Source: Elgaria multicarinata webbii (lineage: Eukaryota > Chordata > Lepidosauria > Squamata > Anguidae). Taken from it: a DNA stretch of 64,000 nt. Within the stretch, counting starts at the first letter, position 1; the number at the start of each line of letters is the position of its first letter. Positions 10,195 to 21,255 of this stretch are shown here, piece after piece. Location: positions 32,787,226-32,851,225 of the forward strand of contig NC_086178.1 of NCBI RefSeq assembly GCF_023053635.1, given 5' to 3'. The notes under the pieces are model-generated. The model was not told the origin of the DNA. It made no database searches and worked only from the letters and a program-made list of their open reading frames with translations. The position numbers were made by a program, and so were the translations under genes.

Positions 10195-10490
10195 GCACTC
10201 ATGGTTTAGAACAGCCTTCCCTGTTGCCCCCCCCCCAGATGTGTTGGACTGCAACTTGCATTGATCCCAGCCAGCATGCCCAATGAACATAAGAAGAGCC
10301 ATGTTGGATTAGACCAGAGTCTTTCTAGTTGAGCATTCTGTTCGCACAAGGCCAACCAGCTGCCCATGGGAAACCTACAAGCAGGACATGTGCAACAGCA
10401 CCTTCCTACCCATGTTCCCCAGCAAATGGGGATGTTGGTAGTTGTAGTTCCAACATATCTGGAAGGTACCAGGTCAGGGAAAGCTAGTTT
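10195..10490. repeat. Palindromic hairpin repeat split by a CR1 tail
   Basis: The left arm is at 10195-10285 (GATGTGTTGGACTGCAAC) and the right arm at 10432-10490 (AGTTGTAGTTCCAACATA). The intervening 10288-10431 is a LINE fragment that interrupts the palindrome. Confidence 0.65.
10288..10431 (-). mobile_element. CR1-like LINE 3' UTR fragment
   Basis: It carries CATAAGAAGAGCCATGTTGG and AGGCCAACCAGCTGCCC, the minus-strand 3' UTR sequence of the family seen at 40983 and 62955. Confidence 0.7.
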
Positions 10491-11057
10491 ATTTATTATT
10501 TAATAAATAAATAAATGAAAGCTAGTTTAGAATTTCAGCTTTAGAATCTTCATAAAGAATTAACAAATGGTAAAACATTAAGCTGAATCTTGAAGACTTG
10601 CATTTTCTATTTGCTTCATACATGATGGGCGCTATATGGAGGTCACCAAAACCCACCTGCACATTTGAAATCTGCTTTTTTTGGTCTGGTTGAGTGTAAT
10701 TGTATGGACAGTCTCCACATTATCTCCAGCAGTCACAGGTGCTGGTGTGGAGTGTATCCATGCAATAGGTCAACCCAAATAGTGGATCTCAAATATTGCA
10801 GCTATCCCATGGAGACCCACCACCACATGGAAATCATTTTTCAGCAGCTTCAGTGTGAAGGCTGTTTTGTATTATGTTGCTCTTAGCAGTGGTGTCTGTG
10901 ATTGTAATCTCATGAGAGAGGGATGTGCTTTCCAGTGGGGATTACATGTAGCAATAAAATCAAGCACATGTTCAGAATGCATTTGGTATATGGCAGCATT
11001 AGCCTCAGTTTGTAGACTGTTGGTCATTTGGGAGTTCTAAGAAGTCTGCACTGCAGT
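10491..11057. other. Intron stretch, no gene recognised
   Basis: A short AAAT run lies at about 10500-10517. The rest shows no recognisable repeat or exon. Confidence 0.4.
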
Positions 11058-11140
11058 TCTGGGAGTAAGCTCCATTGAACGCAGCGCTATATATTCCTGA
11101 GTAAACATACATAGGATCGTGCATAAATTAAGCTACCACC
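11058..11140 (-). repeat. GGGAGTAAGC-type interspersed repeat fragment
   Basis: CTGGGAGTAAGCTCCATTGAA followed by CTGAGTAAACATACATAGG is the inverse of the repeat at 40044. The copy is diverged. Confidence 0.5.
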
Positions 11141-11226
11141 CACTGCATTCTTAGTATGCACGCACTAAAAGTATAACTGTCAAGAGACGTGTATACTGCC
11201 TTTGAAATCATACATTGGCATACAGT

Positions 11227-11420
11227 TTTATTTATTTTGTTTAAAACATGTCTTATTTCACCTTTCATTGATGATTTCGAGGTGGTTTGCATACATTAGA
11301 AAAACAAGTAAAACAATACTAAATTTATACAGAACAACAAGTGGATAAAGGTGCAATTAAAGTCAGAGTTTAAAATACTTAAAAATGTTTCAAAATGCCT
11401 GAAAATGAAATAGAAAGGGT
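11227..11420 (-). mobile_element. LINE 3' tail (minus)
   Basis: CACCTTTCATTGATGATTTC then GAGGTGGTTTGCATACATTA and an A-rich stretch match an inverted LINE tail of the CCGCC and GGTTTACAA type. Confidence 0.55.
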
Positions 11421-11499
11421 CTGCCTGACACCTGAACATTGATGCCAGGTGTACCATTAACTCTGACCATTAATTCCCATGAAGCAAGTTAATAATTTA

Positions 11500-11845
11500 A
11501 AAGAGTGTGCACATCAGTGAATATTAAAAATAGTTCCAATACAAGATTTATCTGTGTAATAACCTCCTCCCAAAAGCAGCAACAACTGGACATTGCCAAA
11601 ACATCTGTTTAAAAGAAGCATTAGCTGAATTGCACCACCAGCAATTAGATGAATTAGACAATCCCTTATGAAAGAGATGTTGTGATAGCTGATTGACATG
11701 ACACACACGTTTTTGTTGACGAAGACATGAGACAGGGAGATGCTGAAGCGGTGATCTGCTGATTGGGCATTTTGCGGTGGTGCCCACAGTGGTGTCTCAA
11801 ATTTCCAGATGTGCCCACAGGTCCAACAAGATTGGAGACCCTGCA
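11500..11845 (-). repeat. Interspersed repeat 'X', minus copy
   Basis: This segment is the inverse of 16436-16810: shared blocks include TTGGCAATGTCCAG-type, GGATTGTCTAATTC-type and GTGGGCACCACC-type sequence. A third, shorter relative is at 29010. It looks like a DNA-transposon-type repeat, but its ends are not sharp enough to class. Confidence 0.6.
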
Positions 11846-12127
11846 TTAAGGTCACCAGCCCCAAATGTCATGTCCATCAGAGATGACATTTGTTACATTA
11901 ATGGGAATTTTTTAAAAAAACACCTTGTGGGTATCACATTGGTGACCCCTGCTTGAATGTGTGCACATAAGTACACAATTGGCCAGCATTTGAACAAGTT
12001 TTTCAAACCAGCCATTGTCGAATGTGTGAATCTACCCTTAATGCTTGCAGGGTCAGAACCCACTTGAAGATCTATACAAGTTTTAAAGTTCTTACACCTC
12101 ACTCATTTTTGTGTGATGTTGAGGCTG

Positions 12128-12253
12128 TAGAGCAGCCTTTCCCAGATGGGCTTGACAACAACTCCCATCATCCCCAGCCATTGGTTGTCCTGCCTAGGCT
12201 CGATGGACATTGTGGTCCAACCCACCTGGGTAGCACTGGGTTGAGGAAGCCTG
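12128..12253. repeat. Palindromic hairpin repeat
   Basis: It runs from GCAGCCTTTCCCAGATGG to GGTTGAGGAAGCC, with ACTCCCATCATCCCCAGCC in the left half. Confidence 0.7.
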
Positions 12254-13332
12254 TCGTGAATGATATCATGAAAAGGCTATTTCCCCACCTTCTTGAGGAT
12301 CAATATATCCTCTGCTTTAGTCACCTGTGCGTTCAGGGGTTCATACCAAACCCACATTTTTACCTTCCAGTTTGCATCATTTCCCAGTCCTACGTCTATC
12401 CTTGAAAACTATATTGATTGTGTTCTCTTATTTTTGAAATGACTTCTTGGCTCATTTGTCTTCCCAGCAATATTTGCCTCAAAATTTGAATGCTATGGCA
12501 CGGCCCTTACAGCGGCTTCCTCTGAGGGGCTGACATTCTTGAGAATGCAAGCTTGCCTCCCCTTTCTGTAAGCCTCAATTCGGGGCAGTTGTGTCGGGCT
12601 CCTCTTCCGTCATCTGCAGGGTCAGGTAGCTCATCCGTGGATGCTTCTCCCAGCCTTTATAAACAGTTGCATGGTCAGCACACCAGTGCATTCTTCATGG
12701 TGAGCATTTGGAAATAGGTGGAAATGCCATATGTACGACTGAGTGCACGTAGACAAGATCATCCTTTTTTTTTAGTCCAGTTAACACAGACTAGAATAAC
12801 ATTTCTGAAAGAAACATGCAGTGAAGGTTGCCTGCTAAAAGATCACCCTTTAGCCTCATTTCTGTGTCCAAAAGGAACATCCGGAGGGCCAACATTAATT
12901 GTCCAGTTTATTCCTGCCTGTTTGGAAGAGTGGGTGGTGTTCTACCAATATTAAATATTGGACATGTTGCCAAAACAACAAACAACAGCCCTGAGACAGC
13001 TGGCTCATGTCACTATCACCCAGACCTAGCAAACCAGCAGCTTTTAATGGAACAGGGATATCTTACTACATGACTAGTTATTAGCCCAATTGCTCCAGCC
13101 AGTTACAGTTTAAGGTGACCAGAAGTACATTTAATGCTGGTTTTTCTTGTTCAAGGAGAGAAGCCCTGGCTGCATTATAATCGGAGCAGCAGACTGATCT
13201 CAAAATGGTATTGATGAACCATCTGGCCTTTAAACTGATTTACATCAACTAATGTTTTATCCGTTATCAACAGTCCAATATCGCCACCTCTGAGGCCTGA
13301 TTGAGGAGCATGGAGTGGTGTGGTTCGAGCCA
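12254..13332. other. Intron stretch with low repeat content
   Basis: I see no known repeat here. The part about 13120-13260 is repeat-free and moderately complex, and could be conserved noncoding sequence. That is a guess from composition alone. Confidence 0.3.
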
Positions 13333-13640
13333 GCAGGGGTGAGGGACTACTTTCACCCTAAGGGTTGAATTCTGGTGGTGGGCGGGGCCAAAGGCAAAAG
13401 GGGTGGGGCTAAAATACCAAAAAAATACCAGCCCAGTTTACTGCCAGGAACTAAGCTTTAGAGGAGGCATTTCAACCTTTGAGAATGGGATGGGGCGGGG
13501 GCGGGGGATTGCATCAAACGATTGGAGTGGGAGTGGAAAAGCAGGAACCACCTGGTTATGCGGGGAACAGGTCAAGGCCACTAGGGTCCCCCAGAGAGAT
13601 GGATGTGGCCCCAGGGCCTGAGGTTTCCCACCTTGATATA
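13333..13640 (-). repeat. hAT-like repeat 'Y', minus copy
   Basis: It shares TTACTGCCAGGAACTAAGC and GGAGGCATTTCAACC with other copies at 17215 and 32265, and inverted at 21000 and 61443. It ends in GGGCCTGAGGTTTCCCACC. The family end resembles CAGGGGTGTT at 61443. Confidence 0.55.
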
Positions 13641-13872
13641 GAGAATGCTAGCAAAAGGGAAAGTGGGATGAATCTGCTGTGTATTCCCCCCCCCCCCCCG
13701 CTGCATTTGTTTCAGGGAGACAAATGCTGCTCTGCTTCAATTTCTAGTAGCTTAATTCCTGTTTCAATGTCAGTATCAGGCCTGCCAGCACAAGTAGCTC
13801 ACCCCATCACCAGTTTCTTGGAATTGTGACTTTCCATCTTCATCACAAACCTAGGGAAATAGAGCGTCATGC

Positions 13873-14222
13873 CTTTGCTTCAAATGCATAGGAACACAGA
13901 GCTTCTTGTGTCGCTTCAAATCTGCTTTATGCCAGGTCAGATCATTTCCCCGTCTAGCCTGGTATTGTCTGCTTCAGGGGTAGGCAACCTGGTGCCCTCT
14001 GGATGTGTTGGACTACAGCTCTCATCAACCCCAGTAATCATGGACAATAGTCAGACATATTGTTGGAGTTGCAGTCCGAAATATCTGGTGGGCACAAAAT
14101 TAACTAGCTGTGGGGTCTCAGGCTACCTGATCCTTTTATTGGGAGGTGCCAGGAAGTGAACTGGGGGACTATCTGTAGGTGAGGCAAATGCTTTACAACT
14201 AAGCTGTGGTTTCCCCCCACCA
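13873..14222 (-). mobile_element. tRNA-derived SINE split by a hairpin repeat
   Basis: The SINE body GGTATTGTCTGC is interrupted at about 13973 and resumes after 14102 down to the tRNA-like head (AATGCTTTACAACTAAGCTG). The arrangement matches 9686-9985. Confidence 0.65.
13974..14102. repeat. Palindromic hairpin repeat, nested in a SINE
   Basis: The left arm has TGCCCTCTGGATGTGTTGGA; the right arm has TTGCAGTCCGAAATATCTGG. It is the second case at the same SINE position. Confidence 0.7.
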
Positions 14223-14434
14223 CACAAAGACACACATTTTCAGCAAGCCTGTTCCTGGGTTTTCATCAAGAGAGCCAGTGGATTTTTGAGAGAGTCAAGG
14301 CAATGGTGTGATAGAGACATCAATGCATGTAGCCTCTGCATTCATCTAGATCAGTCTTCTATGTTGCCATTTTGCAGGGGTTTTGTATCGCTTGCAAAAC
14401 CTGTTTGACAAGAGACAGAAAACAAGAGTACATT

Positions 14435-14770
14435 AGGGGAAATGATAGTTAAACTCTGGAATTCTCTACCAAAAGATGTGTTGATGGCCACCAATTTAGA
14501 TGGCTTTAAAAAGGGGGTTGGATAAATTCATGGAGCAGAAAGCTATCAATGGCTACTAGCTGTAATGGCTATGTGTTACCTCCAGTATCAGAGATAGTAA
14601 CCCTATGTACACCAGTCTATATACACCAGTTGCTGGGGGACATGGGTGGGAGGGTGCTGCTGCACTGTGTCCTGCTTGTGGGTCTCTGGTCGACAGCTGG
14701 TTGGCCACTGTGTGAACAGAATGCTGGACTAGGTAGAATCCAACATGGCTGTTCTTATGATGCTTCTATT
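14435..14770 (+). mobile_element. CR1-like LINE 3' end
   Basis: The ORF2 C-terminus is readable in pieces (KLWNSLP-like at about 14450, then a MATNLDGFK-like block). It continues into a 3' UTR ending GAATGCTGGACTAGG and TGTTCTTATGATG. The copy is diverged. Confidence 0.75.
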
Positions 14771-15014
14771 GTACCACCTTCACTTCTCTGAAATGGCATT
14801 GTCTGTCTTCAGACTGAGTTTACTGAATTATTTTGAACACCAGGGCATGGTGTGATCCATCTCTATTAAGCAATCATAAGCAGAGCTTAGTACTGAAGAT
14901 CTGCTGAGACAGGAGTGGGGAACCTGCAACCATAGGATATGGCCCTCAGTCAAAATGCAATCAGTTCAGACCTTTGACAAGAGTGATTTGTCCCTTACCC
15001 AATAGCCTGCTGGA

Positions 15015-15182
15015 CATGGAAGAAAAGAGAAAGAGAGCAGAGGATGTCCTACAGAGAGAGAAGTGATGGCGAGGAGAGATGGAGAGAAAAGGGGGTGACA
15101 GAGAGAAAAAGGGGTGACAGACAGGGAGAGAGAAGGGGGTGGCAGAGACAGGGTGGCAGAGAAATAGAAAGAAGGGGTGGCC
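15015..15182 (+). repeat. Polypurine GA-rich tract
   Basis: About 165 bases are nearly all purine on the plus strand, built from imperfect GAGAGA and GGGGTGACAGA units. The open frames across it are compositional. Confidence 0.8.
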
Positions 15183-16362
15183 CCACCAAACTTGACTCTG
15201 GCCCTGGCTTCAGCCGCCCTCATTGCCTGCATGTGGCTGGCCACTGACAGATTACCTTCAAGGAAATGTGTTCTTCGAAAGAAAAAGGTTTCTCTATTCC
15301 TGTGTTCTGGGGAGAAGCCAGGCTGAATCCTGGCATCCTCTCCTACCCCAGGCTAGTCCTATTAAAAGGCTTCCCCCGCGAATTGGCGCCATCACAAGGC
15401 TAAATGACTTTCAAGAGCCTCACAAGTTGTTGGGCAAACTTTAATCTGGGGGTGGGGGTGGGTGGGGAGAAACATTTTAACCAATTAAACATGCCAATGA
15501 ATCAATTTTAAGGTTGCAGCTTTAATTGTGTTTGAACTGTAGTCTAAGGGCTGCCTTTGAATAAAATTGGCATTGCTAGTTGTGATATTGAAATATTGTC
15601 ATTTGCAATGATGGGAAAGCTTTGCTAATCCCAACCAACCAACCACCGATTTGTCTGGCAGTTAGAAGGGAAAGTTGCTTCATTGATTCTAGCCCCCTCC
15701 GCCCCCAGTGTAAACAGCCAGGCAGATCAGATCGATGGCAAAGCTGCTGTTCATTTGAATGGCTTTGGGCTGTACCCAACGTCAGTGGTGACAAGAATGG
15801 ATGATTCAAGTGATGGCCAAGGATAGGGACCATAGAAACAGAAAGGGTCCTCCAGTAACACACTTTGCACTGCATTATTTTGCAGTAATGCCAAACTGCC
15901 CTGCCCGTTTTTCACGCCAGCACTGGCTTTGCAGGGCTCCTGCTCCGTAAGGCAGAATTTATGGGTTTCTGCCAGCCTTTTTGCACCATACTGAATTGCA
16001 TTTACTAGATTATTCATTCACCAGAGACCTGGGTTAGTAGTTAGGGCTACCAGCATGGTTAGCAGCCCTGATCTTGTGCCTGTAACGATAGCATGATCTG
16101 CAGAAACATAGCAGGTAAATCTTTTCCTTGACATGAAGGTACTATGGACAATAAAGCTTCACCTGTTTAATTTCTGTTTTGTATCAGCCTGCTGTTAAAG
16201 GCTCAGGAAGGGCTAGCAGTTTATTCATGTTCCATTCCTCCCTTATTTTTGTTTTCCTTTTATTGGCTTTGGTGAGCAGTAAGTCCTATATCTATTGTAT
16301 ACTGGAATATGTTGTATCTGCGGTGCTTCATTGGGGCAGTGCTAGACAGAGGAAAGTGAATG
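15183..16362. other. Intron stretch with low repeat content
   Basis: I recognise no repeat between about 15480 and 16170, and no splice-flanked coding segment. It is a possible place for conserved noncoding sequence. Confidence 0.3.
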
Positions 16363-16410
16363 CAGTGTTGTGGCTAAGAGATTGAGTTGCAAGCCAGGAA
16401 CCTCTAACGT
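16363..16410 (+). mobile_element. tRNA-like SINE head fragment
   Basis: GTGGCTAAGAGATTGAGTTG resembles the tRNA-derived head at 36414-36540. Only the first part is recognisable. Confidence 0.45.
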
Positions 16411-16435
16411 GCTATATAAATATACTGTTTATATC

Positions 16436-16810
16436 AAGGCCCCCCAACTGTTTTGGAGCCGTGGGCACTTTTGGGAATTTGAGAAACTGCTGTGGGCACC
16501 ACCACAAAATGCCTAATCAGTAGATTGCAGCTTTGGCATCTACTTACCAGGCTGCGTCTTCTTCAGCAAAACTTTTCTGTTGGACACTGCAACATCTCTT
16601 TAATAAGGGATTGTCTAATTCAGCGAATTGCTGATGGTGCAAAACAGCTAATGCTTCTTTTTAAAAGATGTTTTGGCAATGTCCAGTAGTTGCTTGTTTT
16701 TGCGGGGAGGTTATTACATAGATAAATTTTATACTGGAACAGTCTTTAATATGCACTGATGTACACGCTCTTTTAAATTATTTACCTGCTTCATGGAAAT
16801 TAACAAATGG
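16436..16810 (+). repeat. Interspersed repeat 'X', plus copy
   Basis: This is the best copy of X here. It starts near GGCCCCCCAACTGTTTTGG and carries CGTGGGCACTTTTGGG. It is inverted relative to 11500-11845, so the pair could form a long-range stem. Confidence 0.6.
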
Positions 16811-17214
16811 TCAGCGTAAATGGATTGTCTGCACCCTTCGGACAGCTAAAGGACTGTGATGTTACAACACTGAAAGGATAAACACTCACCTCCTATAATG
16901 CAGTGGATTGAGGACTGCGAGGTCCACCCCCTTGAGACTCCTTTATTTCTCCTATAAATCAAAGGATCCCAACCCTGGGGTGGTTCCTCAGAATGCCGCA
17001 CTCTGACTTTGCAAGTTGCCGCCCTTGTCTAGCCTCACAGCAGCTCAGCCCAGCACCCTATCTTCTAACCTTCCTCTCTGCTGCCACCCCTAATCTGTAC
17101 CCCACCTTAGGTACCTCGCAAACCACACCAGAGTGAAACAAAAGATTTATTTACAAGTAGTAAGGTATTGCAGTTGTAAAAGTGTAGTGGTTTCCTCAGG
17201 AACAAAGCAGGGAC
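16811..17214. other. Intron stretch, no gene recognised
   Basis: A pyrimidine-leaning block at 16980-17110 looks like old repeat, but I cannot name it. Confidence 0.3.
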
Positions 17215-17345
17215 TATATACCAGCATATTTTAGCTTCAAGCTTTTACTTCCAGTAACAAAGTGTTAGGAGAGGCATTTCAGGCTTTTAGAATGGGGAAC
17301 AAACTGCACAAAAGCACACAACAATTGAGGGTGGCAGGGGAACCT
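17215..17345 (+). repeat. hAT-like repeat 'Y' fragment
   Basis: It carries TTAGCTTCAAGCTTTTACTT, GAGAGGCATTTCAGG and AGAATGGGGAACAAACTGCA, shared with the copy at 32265-32700. Confidence 0.55.
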
Positions 17346-18312
17346 CAGAGAGCCGGTCCTACCCACCCCAGGCATGGTGTTCTGCACCCTAAATTAAGAC
17401 AAAAGCAACAAGCATTACCCTTTGCAGAATGGGATGGGAGTTTTAATAGAGCCCTCCTACAAAATCTCTGATGCGAACACATGCTTTTTAGCACAGGATC
17501 CTGGGATTGAAATCTCCCCAGTGTCCAGGCTAATGTGCCCATGCTACCTGGGGCATTATTGCAGGAGGGGCAGGGGAACAGTAAGTTCCTTCCTGCCGTG
17601 GAGAATTGGTAAGGAAATAGCAGGAACTTTGATGTGTCAGTGTCTCCTAAATGCTGGCCCAAAGGAGGAAAAGCAAACCCTAAAAGTATGAAGCAGCTTG
17701 GTATATTTGGAGAAGATATCTGTATGGCGCATGCCGGCTAGGTATTTACCGGTGTGTTGGTTTTGCCTTAACATCCTAATGTAGCCAGAAGCTCTGGTAG
17801 TGAAACACCAATCAATGACTGATCCTTTAAATAGCAGAAATAAAGACCTAACGTTCATGGCGTGTGTGTTTAATCACAGTTACTAATAGCCCAGCTCTGG
17901 TTTTGCCTTTATTAGAGCATGCTGCGTTAATCTTATTCGGCAGTTTTCCTTTGTTGGTCTTAATGAAATCAGTGCATCAGTGCCAGACCAGTTCACCTTT
18001 TGTTCTTCAACTTAAAGTTACATTAATTAAAATGGGCCCGTATTTTCTCTCTTTTTGCTGTTTTCCTGCCTCCAACTATCCATTGTCCGGCTGAATCCAG
18101 AGCTTCTTTATGTTGCTTTGTAATGATCAAATAAGACTTGAAAGGGAGGATAAAAGAGGGAGGATCAAGTTTGATTTTCTACAAATGCTACTGATCGATA
18201 CGATCAGGAGAGACACGAATCGATTTTATTTTTAGCTGTTGATGAATGTCTTGAATAGCTTGCGAACTGGTCCTCTAAATTACGGAGGTGGGTTTTAGGC
18301 TCCTTGGAACAG
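17346..18312. other. Repeat-poor intron block, candidate conserved noncoding sequence
   Basis: No repeat family is recognisable, and 17860-18290 is complex, AT-balanced sequence with features such as ACATTAATTAAAATGGG. The reading as a regulatory element rests only on lack of repeats inside a developmental gene's intron. Confidence 0.3.
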
Positions 18313-18447
18313 ATCAGCCTTTCCCAAGTGGATGCCTGGTATATGTGTTGGACCACAACTCCCATAATCCCCAGGCAGCCATGGGATTGTGGAAATTGTA
18401 ATCCAACACATCCGGAGGGTGTGAGGCTGGAGAAGTCTGGGATTGAT
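18313..18447. repeat. Palindromic hairpin repeat
   Basis: It carries TGTGTTGGACCACAACTCCC and the inverse AATCCAACACATCCGGAGGG. Confidence 0.75.
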
Positions 18448-18735
18448 CTTTGGTAGGTTTGGGAGAAACAGATGTGGCTGAGCAGACAACGCTGATAAGG
18501 AACGTTCCTGCTACTTTTGTATCAATCAGGTTTTTTTGTTTAAGAAGCAGCTTGGAATTCAAATGAAAAAGCAAAGAAACTGATGGTTCTGGCTTGTGCT
18601 GACTGAAATATGTCCTGGAACCAGGTGTCAGTTCCTTGGTCTTCCTGGCACAGCTCATTTGGGGTTGGACGCGGGTTACCGTGTCCTCTCCTGTGTCGCT
18701 GTTGAGTGGGTTGACATATCCATGTAGTGGTTAGC

Positions 18736-18862
18736 TCAGTCTTCCCTAACTCCATCTGGTGTCCTCCAGATCTGTTGGCCTAGAACTCCCATTATCCCCA
18801 GCCAGCATGACCATTACAGCCCAACACACCTGAAAGGCACTAGGCTGAGGAAGGCTCAGCTA
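18736..18862. repeat. Palindromic hairpin repeat
   Basis: It carries GGTGTCCTCCAGATCTGTTG in the left arm and GCCCAACACACCTGAAAGGC in the right. Confidence 0.75.
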
Positions 18863-19572
18863 CAGATTCTCCTACTGGCCAAGGCTGAACTGAATGTTGC
18901 CGTACCATTCTCCCCATGAGTGTGGGAGCTCCGGGCACCTCTTTCCCTAAACAGCAAGCAACACACAGCTTCTTGTGCCGGGCCTTTCCTAACCCCGCTG
19001 CACTCTGTTGTGGGCCTCTGTTCTCTATATGAGGAATGCTGGCCAGTGCTTACACCTGATGCTGCCATTGCCCCCCGGATTCCTTCTTGACCTTCCCCAT
19101 ACCACCTACTATCCCCAAACTTTGGAGTTTCCGCTATGCTTTGAATGCTGTTTCTGTTAATTTGGTCCTCTGCAACTACATTTGATCTTTCAGCGTCTCC
19201 TTCTCTAAACTATGATTCTGCACTTGGATCTTCCCTTGGATTGATGATGGCTGTACAGGTGCTGTTCTCCTTTGCCTTGATCCTAGAAATGCTACCGACT
19301 TTGGGGTACCCCATACTCAGCTTTGTCTTTCTCCTTCTCTTTCTGAGCTTTTCTGTTTTTCATTTACTCAGTGCCTGAACAACAGCTTGGGCAGATCTGC
19401 TGATTATCAGCATTGTTCTCCAGGTGCAGATGGTTCCAATCTATTGTTAGCTTGAACTGAAAATTCTCTTTAGTTAGAGGGGGCACTAAGTAGAATATTT
19501 TATGTGCTGATCCTTGTTCCTTTTGATTTTTTCTTTTACCTCTAATACAAAATGCAGAACAAGACAGTAACA
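18863..19572. other. Intron stretch, no gene recognised
   Basis: Small open frames are present on both strands, without motif or splice support. Confidence 0.3.
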
Positions 19573-19682
19573 ACAGCCTTCCTTATCCTGGCCAGATGTG
19601 TTTGACTCCAACTCCCATAATCCCCAAGCCATCTATATTAGCTGAGGGTTATGGAAGTTGTTGTCCAAAAAAGGCTGCTGGT
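19573..19682. repeat. Palindromic hairpin repeat, diverged
   Basis: CAGATGTGTTTGACTCCAAC in the left arm pairs with GAAGTTGTTGTCCAAAAAAG in the right. Confidence 0.6.
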
Positions 19683-19689
19683 AACACAA

Positions 19690-19940
19690 TGGCTACATTT
19701 AGTCATTACTATAGTTCAGTGTGCAGCTAGCCTCCGGCTCATGTGCTTCCTCCCCTCAATTAACCACAGGTTAGTGTGTCATCCAAACCCAACAATCTGT
19801 GGTTAATCTTAACTATAATTAGCAAAAGCGAGGCAGCTTCGTAAACCGCAGGTTGAACTTGGCTTGTTTACAGTAACCAGATTTAAGATTAACCACGGTT
19901 TGTTAGGTTTGGACAACTTGGTGAATTGTGGCTGATGTAA
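19690..19940. mobile_element. Foldback element with AACCACAG/GGTTAA arms
   Basis: Left AATTAACCACAGG and AATCTGTGGTTAATC pair with right AGATTAACCACGGTTTG. No coding sequence and no clear ends. Confidence 0.45.
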
Positions 19941-20892
19941 ACTTGGAAGCGAAACTCCCTCTGCATGGAAATGCCTGGTGTCAGGGCAGGGAGATTACAC
20001 AAGCCCAAGGGTCACTGCATCTTGTTCTCATAATGCATAACTCTTATCTTTTAATACCTGATGCTGATCATACTTAACTGCACCAACTAAATGAATCATC
20101 ATCATAATTGAAATCGAATGGCATAATTGGAAAAAAAAGTCCATTTAATAATTTTGGAATAAACATGTGTGTGGTGTATATTGAATAGTATCTTCTCCAA
20201 AATTGTTTTTAAAGGGAAATTACCTTGGTGTGACTTAGCTGTCAAATTCCATTCCTTCAGATACAATTGGACAATGAGGAACACACCTCGTCCACTCCCC
20301 ACTCCTGTGTCATCTCATCCTTTTCCTGGAGTACTTGGCTGTGAGGTTCAGATTTGAGTAAACTACGTTTAGTGCTAACCAGGAATTGGCTCCAAGCAGT
20401 GTTTTGCAGGCCCTCTTCAAATCAGCTCCCTGTTAGCCCTAATCACAGTTCACCTGATTCAGACAGCATAGCAAACTATGGTTGGGACATACCAAGAAAC
20501 GGAGACGGGGAAGAGGGGAGAATGTAAGCGTGCAGCACATTCCCAGTTCTCCAACAATAGGGTTGAAGTATCAGAATGTGGCATCTGAACCAGGTTTTGG
20601 TTTTAAACTATTCTGACCTGTCTTGTTCTTTTAAAAAGAAAAAATCTAATTTTTTTCTTTTAAAATTTATGCGGTAGCTAGACAGAAGTTGGGAGGGCTA
20701 TGTATAATCTGTGCTATTAAAAAAACAAAATGTCTTCACTGAGGCAAATAGATTCTGTAGCCCAAATATATTGCAAATTTGCTCAGTCTGTATTCATTTA
20801 TTTGTTTTTCCCTATTTGCTTCCACTAGCCAGGGGTAGAAAGCCCTGCTCAGTTTCTTTATGGTTTCTGATATTTCAGGAGCCATTGTTGCT
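19941..20892. other. Intron stretch, no gene recognised
   Basis: A region with AATTGG and AAATTT runs; I could not assign any of it. Confidence 0.3.
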
Positions 20893-20894
20893 TA

Positions 20895-20962
20895 GTGTGA
20901 CCATATGAAAAGGAGAACAGGGCTCCTGTATCTTTATCAGTTGCATAGAAAAGTTTTTTTCA
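20895..20962 (+). mobile_element. hAT-like MITE fragment (TAGGGTGACC family)
   Basis: TAGTGTGACCATATGAAAAGG followed by ACAGGGCTCCTGTATCTTT matches the first 65 bp of the elements at 4094 and 39718. The rest is missing. Confidence 0.7.
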
Positions 20963-20997
20963 AATGTCTCCAGCCCCACCCCTTTCCCTCCACTGAC

Positions 20998-21255
20998 TTA
21001 TTGTTTGGTGCACTTAATTGTTTTCTTTTGTGCAGTGTTTTTCCCCATTCTGAAAGGTCGAAATGCCTCTCCTAAGACTTAGTTACTAGCAGTAAGAGCT
21101 TCAAGCTAAAACATGCAGGTATTTTGGAGGATTTGGCTCCGCCCCTGTTGCACCTAGTCCCACCTACTACTGGAATATTGCTCCAGTTCTCTCCCCCCCC
21201 CCCATTGGGAGTTTCTCTGAAATCGAATTTGGCCCTCGGGCTGAAACAGGTTCTA
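20998..21255 (-). repeat. hAT-like repeat 'Y', minus copy
   Basis: GAAATGCCTCTCCTAAGAC and TTCAAGCTAAAACATGC are shared with 61443-61745. Its far end reads TTTGGCCCTCGGGCTGAAAC. Confidence 0.6.
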
